The translations under genes were made by a program, and so were the position numbers. Source: Actinocorallia herbida (GTDB lineage Bacteria > Actinomycetota > Actinomycetes > Streptosporangiales > Streptosporangiaceae). Taken from it: a stretch of 64,000 nt of DNA. The first letter of the stretch is position 1. Each line of letters begins with the position of its first letter. The DNA is taken from contig NZ_RJKE01000001.1 of NCBI RefSeq assembly GCF_003751225.1, positions 9,424,001 through 9,488,000 on the forward strand, read 5' to 3'. Positions 22,859-31,669 of the stretch are shown piece by piece. A model generated the notes under the pieces. It made no database searches, had not been told where the DNA came from, and saw only the letters and a program-made list of their open reading frames with translations.

Positions 22859-23973
22859 AGGCCGACTCTAACGACGAATCCGCCGGGGCGGCGCACCGAG
22901 GTCTCCACGGTGCCGCCCAGCTCCGCGGCGCGCTCGCGCAGGCCGTCGAGCCCGTTCCCGGCGACCACGGGTGCGCTCGCCCTTCCGTCGTCGGCGACCT
23001 CCAGCCGCGTCGCCGACACGGTGATCTCGCAGCGGGTCGCCCGTGCGTGCCGCACCACATTGGTGACGCACTCGCGGACGGCCCACGCGAACAGCGCGTC
23101 CGCGGGTTCCGGCAGCGGCGTCCCCGACGTCCGCAGCACCGGCTCCACTCCTGCGGCGGTGAGCACGCCGCGCGCCGAGTCGAGCTCCTCGGCGAGGGTC
23201 CGCTTCCGGTAGCCGGTGACGGTCTCGCGCACGTCCCTCAGGGACTCCCGGGCGACCGCGTTGACGTCCCGGATCTCGCGCACGGCGGCGGCCGGGTCGC
23301 GGTCGGCCAGCCGTCCCGCCAGCTCGCTCTTCAGCACGATCAGGGACAGGCTGTGGCCGAGCAGGTCGTGCAGGTCGCGGGCGATCCGCAGCCGCTCCTC
23401 GGCGGCGGCCAGCACGGCGACCTCGGCGCGCGCGGCCCGGAGCTGCCCGACGAGCTCACGCGAGTGCCGGTAGTTCAGCAGGAGCACGCCGAGGCCGAAC
23501 GTCGTCCCGGCGAAGATCAGGACGGTGTCGGTGTCGGCGCCGTCCCGGATCGCGACGGCGGCGGCGCCTGCCGCGGCGAGGCACACCGCCGCGATCGCGG
23601 GCCGCCCGGACAGGAGGAGCGCCGAGATGACGCCCGCGTACACGGGGGTGCCGTCCATCCCGGGCCCGAAGACGAAGGGTGCCGCCGCGCACAGCACGAC
23701 GAACGCACCGTACAGGGTCCAGCGCAGGACCGGACGAGCCCGCTGCCAGGCGTCGCGGTACAGGCCGAGCCCGAAGTACAGCAGCGTGAACAGGACGAAC
23801 ACCACGATCGCCGTGAGGCCCCGCGCGCCGCCGAGCACGGCGATCTGGTGGACCTGGGGAAGGGCGTAGAGGAATCCCAGGGAAAGGCCGAGGGCCCGGA
23901 CGAGACGGACAGAGGCGACCCTCTTCCGTTTCGCCCCGGACCCAAGACGAAGCAGGCCGGACAAGGTGGACAT
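22855..23973 (-). CDS. DesK-like sensor histidine kinase
   Basis: A 372-residue kinase with about five or six N-terminal transmembrane helices (to about residue 160) and almost no extracellular domain, suggesting sensing within the membrane. The HisKA_3 dimerisation motif is IARDLHDLLGHSLS with the phosphorylated His. The HATPase region has ECVTNVVRHARA, ADDGR and GNGLDGLRERA. The start ATG at 23973 overlaps the permease stop by one base (TGATG), and the stop overlaps the response regulator start. It is the cognate sensor for the adjacent regulator. Confidence 0.92.
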   Translation of the reverse strand: MSTLSGLLRLGSGAKRKRVASVRLVRALGLSLGFLYALPQVHQIAVLGGARGLTAIVVFVLFTLLYFGLGLYRDAWQRARPVLRWTLYGAFVVLCAAAPFVFGPGMDGTPVYAGVISALLLSGRPAIAAVCLAAAGAAAVAIRDGADTDTVLIFAGTTFGLGVLLLNYRHSRELVGQLRAARAEVAVLAAAEERLRIARDLHDLLGHSLSLIVLKSELAGRLADRDPAAAVREIRDVNAVARESLRDVRETVTGYRKRTLAEELDSARGVLTAAGVEPVLRTSGTPLPEPADALFAWAVRECVTNVVRHARATRCEITVSATRLEVADDGRASAPVVAGNGLDGLRERAAELGGTVETSVRRPGGFVVRVGL

Positions 23974-24719
23974 CACGCGGACACGGTAGTGCGGCGGTAG
24001 GCGACGATGGCGAGGGCGCCCAGCAGGACGGTCCATCCGGCGAGGACCCCCAGGGTCGCGGCGTCCGGGGCGTGCCCGGCGACGAGGTCCCAGCCGAGGC
24101 GGCCCATCCGGTTCGCGGGGGTCCAGGGCGCGACGTCCTGGAGGAAGTCCGGGAGCTGCGAGACCGGCAGCCACAGGCCGCCCACGATCGCCATCAGCGT
24201 GTAGAGCATCAGCGTGACGGGCTGGGCCAGGTCCGCCTTGACCGCGGTGCCGATCAGGACGCCGAGCGCGGCGAAGGGGAGGGTGCCGAGGGCGAGGACG
24301 ACGAGGAGCACCGCCCAGCGGAGCGCCGGCAGGCGGACGTCCTGGAAGACCGCCGCCGCGAGGCCCACCAGGGCGAGCGAGGGAAGCGAGACGACGAGGG
24401 CGGTGAGGATCCGCACGGTGATCACCTTCCAGGCGGCCAGCGGGGTGAGCCGGAGCTGCCGCAGCCAGCCGCCGCGCAGCTCCAGCGCCAGCCGGGGCCC
24501 GGTGGAGTTCAGCGCGGCGCCGATCGCGCCGTACGAGCCGAAGGCCACCATCATGTACAGCGCCGCCGTCAGCCCGGTGGCGTCGTCGGTCTGGCCGTCG
24601 CCGCCGTAGACGCTGGACAGCAGCAGGAACAGGAGAACGGGGAAGGCGAGGGTGAAGAAGAGGAAGCGGCGGTCGCGGAGGGCGCGCACGATTTCGAGGC
24701 GCAGGTAGGAGAGCATCAC
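23973..24719 (-). CDS. ABC-2 type transporter permease
   Basis: A 248-residue membrane protein with about six transmembrane helices and the ABC-2 layout: cytoplasmic N-terminus LRLEIVRALRDRRFLFFTLAF, then helices interspersed with short loops. It should pair with the ATPase gene 37 bp upstream to form an exporter; with a DesK/DesR-type system downstream the likely role is drug, peptide or lipid efflux under membrane stress. Substrate is unknown. Confidence 0.88.
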   Translation of the reverse strand: MMLSYLRLEIVRALRDRRFLFFTLAFPVLLFLLLSSVYGGDGQTDDATGLTAALYMMVAFGSYGAIGAALNSTGPRLALELRGGWLRQLRLTPLAAWKVITVRILTALVVSLPSLALVGLAAAVFQDVRLPALRWAVLLVVLALGTLPFAALGVLIGTAVKADLAQPVTLMLYTLMAIVGGLWLPVSQLPDFLQDVAPWTPANRMGRLGWDLVAGHAPDAATLGVLAGWTVLLGALAIVAYRRTTVSA

Positions 24720-24756
24720 AGGTCCTTAAGGGGGTGCGGGGGTTCCGGGGGAGGGG

Positions 24757-25638
24757 TCAGGAGGAGGTGAGGGTCAGGAACGCCTCTTCGAGGCCGACCC
24801 CGGTGATCTCCAGGTCCTTGATCCGCAGGCCGCTCTCGGTGAACAGCGCGGCGGCGGTGGCGTCGGAGTCCGTGGTGCGCAGCACGGCCGAGTGGCCCTG
24901 CACCAGCACCTCGACGACGCCGGGCAGCCGGTCGAGGCCCGCGGAAGGCTGGTCGCCGAGGGTGAACCGGACCCTCCGGCCGCCCGCGAGCCGCTTGATC
25001 TCCGCGGGCGTGCCGTCGGCGACCGCCCGCCCCCGGGCGATCACGGCGACCCGGTCGGCGTTCTCGTCGGCCTCTTCCAGGTAGTGGGTGGCGAACAGGA
25101 CGGTCCGGCCGGAGGCGGCGTATCCGCGGATTCCCGTCCAGAACGCGCGGCGTGACTCGACGTCCATCGCCGCGGTCGGCTCGTCCAGCACGAGGACGCG
25201 CGGGGCGCCCGCGATCGCCATCGCGAACCGCACCCGCTGGGCCTGCCCGCCCGACAGCCGCGTCACCCGGCGTCCGGCGAGGTCGGTGAGGTCGGCCATC
25301 TCCAGCACCTCGCCCAGCGGCAGCGGCTCGGGGTAGAGCCCGCCCACGAAGGCGACGATCTCCTTGACGGTCAGCCCTTCGGGCAGCTCCGCCTCCTGGA
25401 GCATCGCCCCGATCCACCCGCGGTCGACGGCCTCGGCAGGGGTCGCGCCGAGCACGTCGACCGTGCCGGAGTCCGCCTTGACCAGCCCCAGCAGCATGCC
25501 GATCGAGGTGCTCTTGCCCGCCCCGTTCGGCCCGAGCAGCGCGACGCTCCCCCCGGCCGGGAGCTCGAGGTCGAGCCCGTCGACCGCTCGCACCGACCCG
25601 AAGGACTTGTGCACCTGCGAAAATCTGATCGCTTCCAT
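24757..25638 (-). CDS. ABC transporter ATP-binding protein
   Basis: A 293-residue ATPase. Walker A GPNGAGKS, Q-loop region GAMLQEAELP, signature LSGGQAQRV, Walker B VLVLDEPTAAMD and the H-loop in FATHYLEEAD are complete. The C-terminal extension (about 80 residues) is typical of DrrA/CcmA-like drug-export ATPases. The ATG at 25638 is preferred over a frame beginning at 25689 because AAGGGG precedes it and the fold begins directly. First gene of the ABC/two-component operon. Confidence 0.92.
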   Translation of the reverse strand: MEAIRFSQVHKSFGSVRAVDGLDLELPAGGSVALLGPNGAGKSTSIGMLLGLVKADSGTVDVLGATPAEAVDRGWIGAMLQEAELPEGLTVKEIVAFVGGLYPEPLPLGEVLEMADLTDLAGRRVTRLSGGQAQRVRFAMAIAGAPRVLVLDEPTAAMDVESRRAFWTGIRGYAASGRTVLFATHYLEEADENADRVAVIARGRAVADGTPAEIKRLAGGRRVRFTLGDQPSAGLDRLPGVVEVLVQGHSAVLRTTDSDATAAALFTESGLRIKDLEITGVGLEEAFLTLTSS

Positions 25639-25722
25639 GCCCCTTACGGTAGAAACCGGGGCACCCTGCGGGTCAGTGCCGCCGATCACCGGGTCGGCAT
25701 GACAAATGTCAGTGCGCGGGCC

Positions 25723-27327
25723 TCAGTACTGGCCGGCGGCGAGCATCTGCTCGATCTTGAGGTCCGGGTGCTCGCGCTCGATCGCGCGAAGGCGCCACTT
25801 GTCGGCGAACAGCACGACGAGATCGCCGGTGAGGGAGCGCTTGAAGACCTCGACGCCGCGCATCTTCGCGAGCTGCTCGGCCGACTCGGCGTCGGTCAGA
25901 CGGCACTCGGAGAAGTCCAGGCCGTTGAGGTTCACCGGCGAGTTGAACTCGTGCTCCATCCGGTGCGCGACGACCTCGAACTGGAGCGGGCCGACGGCCG
26001 CGAGGACCGGGGCCTGGTCGCCGCGGATGTCGCTGCGCAGCACCTGCACCGCGCCCTCGCTGTCGAGCTGCTCGATGCCGCGCCGGAACTGCTTGTACTT
26101 GCCGACGTCCTTGGCCCGGCACACCATGAAGTGCTCCGGCGCGAACGCGGGGATCGCCGGGTAGGAGACGGCCGGGCTGCCCTCGTACAGGGACTCGCCC
26201 ACGGTCAGGCCGTGCGTGTTCGGCAGGCCGATGACGTCACCCGGGTAGGCGGTGTCGACGGTCGTGCGGTCCCGGCCGAAGACGGTCTGGGCGTGCTTGG
26301 TGACCAGGCCGCGGCCGGTCGAACCCATGGTGAGGGTCATGCCGCGCTCGAAGCGGCCGGAGCAGACCCGGATGAAGGCCAGCGAGTCGCGGTGCGCCTT
26401 GTCCATCCCTGCCTGGACCTTGAAGACCTGGCCGGAGAACGGCGTGTCCAGCGGCCGGCGGTCGCCCTCGGCGTCCTTGCGGGCGGCGGGCGGCGGGGCG
26501 TAGGTGGTGAGGGCGTCCAGCAGGGCGCTCACCCCGAACTGGGGGAGCGCGGCGCCGAACAGGACGGGCGTGGAGATCCCGCCGGTGAAGGCCTCCTCGT
26601 CGAGTTCCGCGCCGATCTCGGTGAGGAGGGTGAGCTCCTCCATCGCGGTCTCCCAGACGTCGCCGAGCTCGGCCGCGGCGTCCTCCGCCGACATCCGGAC
26701 GGCCTGGGCCTTGGCGCCGCCGATGCCCGGCACGAACTTGGTGAACGAGCCGTCGGCCCGGCTGATCAGGCCGCGGAAGTCGCCCGCGATGCCGACCGGC
26801 CAGTTCAGCGGGGCGGCGTGCAGGCCGATCCGCTGCTCGACCTCGTCCAGCAGCTCCAGCGGCTCACGGCCCGGCCTGTCCCACTTGTTGACGAAGGTCA
26901 GGATCGGCACGTTGCCGTGCTTGCAGACGTCGAACAGCTTGAGGGTCTGCGCCTCGAGGCCCTTCGCGGAGTCCAGCAGCATGACCGCGCCGTCGACGGC
27001 CGACAGCACGCGGTAGGTGTCCTCGGAGAAGTCGGCGTGGCCCGGGGTGTCCAGGAGGTTCAGCAGCGCGCCGTGGTAATCGAACCGCAGCACCGACGAG
27101 GTGATCGAGATGCCTCGGCTGCGCTCCATCTCCATCCAGTCGGAGGTGACGCCGGCGCGGTCGCCCTTGCCGTGCACCGCGCCCGCGGTCGAGATCGCCG
27201 CGGCCTGGACGGCCAGCGCCTCGGTGAGCGTGGACTTTCCGGCGTCCGGGTGGCTGATCACCGCGAAGGTGCGCCGCCGCGCGGCCTCTGCCGAGACCTC
27301 GTCGATCTTCGCCTTGACGGTGGACAC
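25723..27327 (-). CDS. prfC: Peptide chain release factor 3
   Basis: A 534-residue translational GTPase. G1 SHPDAGKST, G2 region RGISITSSVL, G3 DTPGHADF, G4 NKWD and the RF3-specific C-terminal domains are present. RF3 removes RF1/RF2 from the ribosome after termination using GTP. Length is normal for the family. It is separated by about 85 bp from the ABC operon and is probably monocistronic. Assignment as RF3 rather than EF-G or LepA rests on the short length and the FEVVAHRMEHEF segment near the C-terminus. Confidence 0.95.
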   Translation of the reverse strand: MSTVKAKIDEVSAEAARRRTFAVISHPDAGKSTLTEALAVQAAAISTAGAVHGKGDRAGVTSDWMEMERSRGISITSSVLRFDYHGALLNLLDTPGHADFSEDTYRVLSAVDGAVMLLDSAKGLEAQTLKLFDVCKHGNVPILTFVNKWDRPGREPLELLDEVEQRIGLHAAPLNWPVGIAGDFRGLISRADGSFTKFVPGIGGAKAQAVRMSAEDAAAELGDVWETAMEELTLLTEIGAELDEEAFTGGISTPVLFGAALPQFGVSALLDALTTYAPPPAARKDAEGDRRPLDTPFSGQVFKVQAGMDKAHRDSLAFIRVCSGRFERGMTLTMGSTGRGLVTKHAQTVFGRDRTTVDTAYPGDVIGLPNTHGLTVGESLYEGSPAVSYPAIPAFAPEHFMVCRAKDVGKYKQFRRGIEQLDSEGAVQVLRSDIRGDQAPVLAAVGPLQFEVVAHRMEHEFNSPVNLNGLDFSECRLTDAESAEQLAKMRGVEVFKRSLTGDLVVLFADKWRLRAIEREHPDLKIEQMLAAGQY

Positions 27328-27395
27328 CCTGTACCCCTCTCCGGACCTTAGCCAGCCTTCCCACTCTAAGGTCAGCGCGGGCTTGCTCGGTCCGG

Positions 27396-27992
27396 TCAGC
27401 GATCTTGGGCACGGCGGTAGGAGAGCACGTCATCCCGTCGGTAGAGACGGCGCACCCTTCCTCCGCCGAGGGCCACCTCTTCCACCGGTGCGGGCCAGCC
27501 CTTCGGAGGACGGCTCGCGTACACCGTCACCGAACCCGGGGACAAGCCGAGCAGGCGCCCTGCCTCGGCGAGGGTGACCAACGCGTCGGGGTCGGGCTCC
27601 GGCCCGGTGGGAAGAGCGCGGTACCAGGCCGCCCAGGCGTCGCCGTCCCAGTAGAGGGCCTTCCCCTTGACGAGTGCGGGCTGAGGGTGCCCGTTCGTCT
27701 CTCGGGCCGCCCACAGCTCCTTCAACGCGTGCTTGGACAGCCCGTGCCTTGCGGCGAGCCCTTCCCGGGACAACAGGCCCTCGGGCGCGGCGGGGGAGGC
27801 TTCCCGCGCGGTGTACCAGGCGTGCCAGGCGTCGGCGTCCCACGTCAGCGTGCGGCCGCCGGCCCCGTCCGGCTCGGGATGGCCGTTCTCGGCGCGCTCC
27901 CTGAACCATTTCTCCAGGGTGCTGCGGCCGACGCCGTAGCGGGCCATGAGGTCAGCGCGGGTCACCGAGGTCACCGGCGCAGTCTGCCGCAC
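27396..27992 (-). CDS. Protein made of three tandem DNA-binding-like HTH units
   Basis: A 198-residue protein consisting almost wholly of three related units. Unit 1 (about 9-62): TRADLMARYGVGRSTLEKWF then ENGHPEP and TWDADAWHAWY. Unit 2 (about 72-126): SREGLAARHGLSKHALKELW then TNGHPQP and YWDGDAWAAWY. Unit 3 (about 137-195): LAEAGRLLGLSPGSVTVYAS then GWPAP and LYRRDDVLSY. Each resembles the MerR/excisionase-type wHTH with an aromatic WD/DD-x-W wing-end. No effector or enzymatic domain is seen. It may recognise a repeated or extended DNA site. Function unknown; neighbours (prfC, TVP38-like protein) give no clue. Confidence 0.75.
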   Translation of the reverse strand: MRQTAPVTSVTRADLMARYGVGRSTLEKWFRERAENGHPEPDGAGGRTLTWDADAWHAWYTAREASPAAPEGLLSREGLAARHGLSKHALKELWAARETNGHPQPALVKGKALYWDGDAWAAWYRALPTGPEPDPDALVTLAEAGRLLGLSPGSVTVYASRPPKGWPAPVEEVALGGGRVRRLYRRDDVLSYRRAQDR

Positions 27993-28015
27993 TCGGCGGT
28001 TACGCTGCTACCACC

Positions 28016-28771
28016 ATGAACAGCCCGGTTTCCGCACCCGCGCCTCAGGCGCGTGGCGGGAGAGCCGCCTTGAAGAGACCGGCCGTGCGCTTCGCGCTGC
28101 TGGTCGCGGGCGTGCTCGCCGCCGCCGCACTGTCGGCCTTCGCGCTGCCCGACCGCGCGGGCATCACCGCGGCGGTCGCCGACGCCGGCCCGCTCGGGCC
28201 GGTGCTCGCCGTCCTCGGCAGCACGCTGCTGATCATGGCGATGTTCCCGCGCACCGCGCTCGCCTTCGTCTCAGGGCTCCTCTTCGGCCTCGGCCCCGGC
28301 ATGGCCTACGTGCTGGCCGGGGCGCTGCTCGGCGCGAGCACGGCGTTCCTCATCGGCAGGCTGCTCGGCCGCGAGTACGTCGACACGGTCCTGGCCGCCC
28401 GTCCGGACGGATGGCGCGGACGCGTCGCGGCGCGGCTCGCCAGGATCGACGGATGGCTCGGCCGCAACGGAATCCTCGGCGTCATCACGGTCAGGTTCCT
28501 GCCGGTCTCCAACTACGGGCTCGTCTCCTACGCCTTCGGCACCTCGGCCGCGCGCTACCGCGACTTCCTCATCGGCTCCGGTATCGGCGCGGTTCCTTCG
28601 ACCTTCGGCTACGCCGCGCTGGGCGCCGCCGTCTTCGGCGAGGACGCCGTGCCCACCGCACTCGCCGTGCTCACCGGCCTGGGACTGCTGAGCCTTGTGG
28701 TGACCATGGGACTACACCGAGTGCGCAAACCCGGGACGCGGTGGTCGCCAGACAGCGTCAAGACGGGATAG
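28016..28771 (+). CDS. TVP38/TMEM64-family (VTT domain) membrane protein
   Basis: A 251-residue integral membrane protein with about six helices. The VTT/SNARE-associated core is recognisable: MFPRTALAFVSGLLFGLGPGMAY, the glycine-rich GALLGASTAFLIGRLLGR and the re-entrant loop region VRFLPVSNYGLVSYAFGTS. Family members are thought to act as lipid scramblases or in membrane homeostasis. The basic, Ala/Pro-rich N-terminus is cytoplasmic. It is divergent from the three-HTH gene by 23 bp, implying overlapping promoters, and is 58 bp upstream of an epimerase gene. Confidence 0.85.
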   Translation: MNSPVSAPAPQARGGRAALKRPAVRFALLVAGVLAAAALSAFALPDRAGITAAVADAGPLGPVLAVLGSTLLIMAMFPRTALAFVSGLLFGLGPGMAYVLAGALLGASTAFLIGRLLGREYVDTVLAARPDGWRGRVAARLARIDGWLGRNGILGVITVRFLPVSNYGLVSYAFGTSAARYRDFLIGSGIGAVPSTFGYAALGAAVFGEDAVPTALAVLTGLGLLSLVVTMGLHRVRKPGTRWSPDSVKTG

Positions 28772-28829
28772 CTTGGGCTTGGTCCGCAGGTGACCACACA
28801 GAAGTGAGACTCCTGGAGGTCCCCCCGAA

Positions 28830-29654
28830 ATGAAGATCTTTCTTGCCGGAGCCAACGGTGTGATCGGCCGTGCCCTGGTGCCGAAGCTCATCGCGGCCGG
28901 ACACGAGGTGTCCGGCACGTCGCGGCGGCGCGAGGGCGGCAGGCACATCGAGGAGATGGGCGCCCACCCCGTCATCGTCGACGTCCTCGACGCGCGCAAG
29001 CTCAAGAAGGCGGTCAAGGCCGAGCGCCCGGACGTGGTCATTCACCAGCTCACCGATCTGTCCGACCGCGACTTCGAGGCCAACGGGCTGCTGCGCATCA
29101 ACGGCACCCGCAACCTCGTCGACGCGGCCAAGGCGGCGGGCGTGGAGACGATGATCGCGCAGAGCATCGCCTGGCTGTACGTGCGCGGCGAGGCGGCGGC
29201 GGTCGAGACCGACGACCTCGACCCGAGCCTGCCGCCGTACAAGAGCGTCGTCGCGCTGGAGGAGGCCGTCGCGGAGATGCCGCGGGGCGTCGTGCTGCGT
29301 TATGGCGCGTTCTACGGCCCGGGCACCTGGTACGCCGCCGACGGCGAGTTCGCGGCCAAGGTGCGGGACGGCGAACTGTCGCGCGGCCCGGCCTGGACCT
29401 CGTTCGTCCACGTGGAGGACGCCGCCGACGCCACGGTCGCGGCCCTCGACTGGGCGGCGGGCCCGGTGAACATCGTCGACGACGATCCCGCCACCGCCGA
29501 TGACTGGGTGCCGGGCTACGCCGCGGCGCTGGGCGCCGCCGAGCCCAAGGCGGGCAGGCACGCCGCCGCGACGGGCCGTCCCGCCTCCAACGCCAAGGCC
29601 AAGTCCCTCGGCTGGGCCCCCGCCCACCCGACCTGGCGCACCGGCCTGTTCTAG
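28830..29654 (+). CDS. NAD(P)-dependent epimerase/dehydratase-family protein
   Basis: A 274-residue extended short-chain dehydrogenase. The Rossmann motif GANGVIGRAL (residues 7-16) is intact, and NGTRNLVDAAKAAGVETMI is the usual central helix. The catalytic Tyr-x3-Lys is not clear: the segment after the Ser strand reads SIAWLYVRG and PPYKSVVALEEAV, where YKSVV shifts the lysine. It may therefore be an atypical NAD(P)-binding reductase like the NmrA-like branch. A TGGAGGT site precedes the ATG. It is probably co-transcribed with the upstream TVP38-like gene. Confidence 0.8.
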   Translation: MKIFLAGANGVIGRALVPKLIAAGHEVSGTSRRREGGRHIEEMGAHPVIVDVLDARKLKKAVKAERPDVVIHQLTDLSDRDFEANGLLRINGTRNLVDAAKAAGVETMIAQSIAWLYVRGEAAAVETDDLDPSLPPYKSVVALEEAVAEMPRGVVLRYGAFYGPGTWYAADGEFAAKVRDGELSRGPAWTSFVHVEDAADATVAALDWAAGPVNIVDDDPATADDWVPGYAAALGAAEPKAGRHAAATGRPASNAKAKSLGWAPAHPTWRTGLF

Positions 29655-29932
29655 CCCCCGGCCGGCCGGGCCCGTCCGGGGCGCACGCCCCGTGGACCGG
29701 TCCCGGCCGCGGCGAAGGGCGCGGCGGCCGCACACCGTCGCGGGCCGAGGACACGGGCGAGGCAGATGCCGCGCCCGTTCTCGACGTGCCCGCCTTCGGT
29801 ATGCCCGCACGTCGGCATCCGCGCGGCCTCCCGACCCGCACCTGCGTGTTCCGGCCCGCGCGGCCCCCATGACGCGCGCGGCCCGGGTTCCGCACCCTCC
29901 CGCATGCGGGAGCCCCGGCACGCGGCGGCGGG

Positions 29933-30313
29933 TCAGAAGCCGACGGTGAACCAGAAGCGCAGCCGGGTGTCCGGCAGGCGCTCCCAGCCCCATTCCTTGG
30001 CGAGCGCGTCGAGGATGAACAGCCCCCTGCCGCTCTCCGCGTCGCCCGCCGGGTCCTGGCCCGGCACCGGGTCGCCGCCCCCGCCGGCGTCCACCACCTC
30101 CACCCGCACCTGCTGGTCGCCCAGCTCCGCCCCCAGCTCGATCTGGCCGCCCGGGAGCGCGTACAGCACGCTGTTCCCGAACGCCTCGGACAGAAGCTGG
30201 ATCGCGGCGTAGTGGGCCGGGTGCTCCTCACCCAGCCATCCCGCGAGCCATCTGCGCGCCACCCGTGCCTGCTCGGGCACCCCCGGCATCGTGACGCGCG
30301 TGGCCGTCAGCAT
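29933..30313 (-). CDS. Small HATPase-domain protein, set 3
   Basis: A 126-residue anti-sigma/kinase-like ATPase. The N-box LLSEAFGNSVLYA, G1 VDAGGGG and G2 SGRGLFIL are all present, so ATP binding is plausible, unlike the set 1 homologue. It is divergently transcribed from XRE set 3 across 182 bp and completes the ATPase/XRE/DUF397 triad typical of WhiJ/AbaA-like loci. The 278 bp between it and the upstream epimerase stop hold no gene that I can support. Confidence 0.88.
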   Translation of the reverse strand: MLTATRVTMPGVPEQARVARRWLAGWLGEEHPAHYAAIQLLSEAFGNSVLYALPGGQIELGAELGDQQVRVEVVDAGGGGDPVPGQDPAGDAESGRGLFILDALAKEWGWERLPDTRLRFWFTVGF

Positions 30314-30495
30314 TGTCGTGCTCTCAACTTCGGCCGGTCCATAGCCGGAACCCCCTGAGATCCGCGCCCGCAGCGCTATCCGTGTCGCTACGCTCTGAGT
30401 GTGGGACGCGACGGGGCGTCATGTAAAGCGCTTCGCTGGAATATTCCAAACTGGGCCTCCCCCGGGTCCAGGACGAGGTACGCGGGAGTGTCCAC

Positions 30496-31383
30496 ATGGT
30501 GATGGGACGGACAAGTCCGACGGTACGCAGACGGCGTCTGGCCGCCGTGATGCGCAAACTCAGGTCCGAGCGCCAGGCGAACCTCGACGAAGTGGCGAAG
30601 GGTTCGAACGTGCCGCGCACGACGGTCTACCGGATCGAACAGGCCAGCCACGCGCCGAAGGTCAACGACGTGCGGGCCCTGTGCCTCTACTACGGCCTCG
30701 CCGACGAGCATTCGGAGCAGTTGATGACCCTGGCGCGAGAGAGCCGGCTGCGCGGCTGGTGGCAGAAGCCGCGTTCTTCCATTCCCATCTGGTTCGAGAC
30801 TTATGTCGGATTGGAAGAGGAAGCGTCCGACATCCTCATCTACGAGCACGAACTGATCACCGGCCTGCTTCAGACCGAGGATTATTTCCGGGCGCTCCTG
30901 CGGGTCGATCCACTTCTTCCCGAAGAAAGCGCGACGGAGAAGGATCGCCGAGTAGAAGTCCGGACAAAGCGCCAGGAAAGGCTGAGGGGTCCGGATGCCC
31001 CACGATTGTGGATCATTCTCAACGAGACGGCCGTGCGCCGCCTCGTCGGCGGTCGGCAGGTGATGAAAGACCAGCTCATGAGGCTGATCGACCTGTGCGA
31101 GCCCCGTAATGTGACATTGCAGATCCTGCCTTTCTCGGCAGGCGCACACGCGGCCGTCGACGGAAGTTTTCATATATTGAACTTTCCGGCCCGACGCGAT
31201 CCCTCCATCGTGTACCTTCAGTTCCGCCGCGGCTCGATCTATCTTGAAGAAGCCGCGGATCTCCTGGAATACACGGAGATTTACGATCAACTCCGCGCGG
31301 CGGCGCTGTCCCCGGAATCATCGGTGGAAGTCATTCGGCAGATCATCGACGAGGGCGACGACGCGCGCGGACCCAACCCGTGA
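30496..31383 (+). CDS. XRE-family regulator with DUF5753 (WhiJ-like), set 3
   Basis: A 295-residue protein. The HTH is ANLDEVAKGSNVPRTTVYRI (about 33-52); the DUF5753 domain starts near ELITGLLQTEDYFRALL and includes VTLQILPFSAGAHAAVDG. It is followed after 15 bp by a DUF397 gene and divergent from a small ATPase gene, forming a complete triad. ATG 30496 follows GGGAG; ATG 30502 is equally possible. The 3' half is noticeably less GC-rich than neighbouring genes. Confidence 0.9.
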   Translation: MVMGRTSPTVRRRRLAAVMRKLRSERQANLDEVAKGSNVPRTTVYRIEQASHAPKVNDVRALCLYYGLADEHSEQLMTLARESRLRGWWQKPRSSIPIWFETYVGLEEEASDILIYEHELITGLLQTEDYFRALLRVDPLLPEESATEKDRRVEVRTKRQERLRGPDAPRLWIILNETAVRRLVGGRQVMKDQLMRLIDLCEPRNVTLQILPFSAGAHAAVDGSFHILNFPARRDPSIVYLQFRRGSIYLEEAADLLEYTEIYDQLRAAALSPESSVEVIRQIIDEGDDARGPNP

Positions 31384-31398
31384 AGGAACAGTCAAAAG

Positions 31399-31590
31399 AT
31401 GTCGGACAACTCTCGCGTCGCCTGGCGGAAGAGCAGCCACAGCGCCCAGAACGGCGCCTGCGTGGAGGTCGGCTCGGCCGCGCGCACCACGGCTGTCGGG
31501 GTGCGGGACAGCAAGAACCCCCAGGCTCCCGCGCTGGCGTTCGCCCGCCCGTCCTTCCGCACGTTCGTCTCCGCGGTGAAGGCCCTCTGA
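31399..31590 (+). CDS. DUF397 protein, set 3
   Basis: A 63-residue DUF397 protein: VAWRKSSHSAQNGACVEVG, then VRDSKNPQAPALAF and a final aromatic helix (FRTFVSAVKAL). It begins 15 bp after the XRE stop and should be co-transcribed with it. Probable small partner of that regulator. Confidence 0.93.
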   Translation: MSDNSRVAWRKSSHSAQNGACVEVGSAARTTAVGVRDSKNPQAPALAFARPSFRTFVSAVKAL

Positions 31591-31615
31591 AGGCGCTGAA
31601 CGGGAATCCGCCCCG

Positions 31616-31641
31616 GCGCGGCGCCCAGGCGGGCGCCGCGC
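31616..31641. terminator. Terminator between DUF397 and MFS genes
   Basis: GCGCGGCGCCC (31616-31626) and GGGCGCCGCGC (31631-31641) pair perfectly with loop AGGC, between convergent stops. Confidence 0.8.
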
Positions 31642-31669
31642 TGCGGTGGAACAGGGGGCGGTGCCGCGG

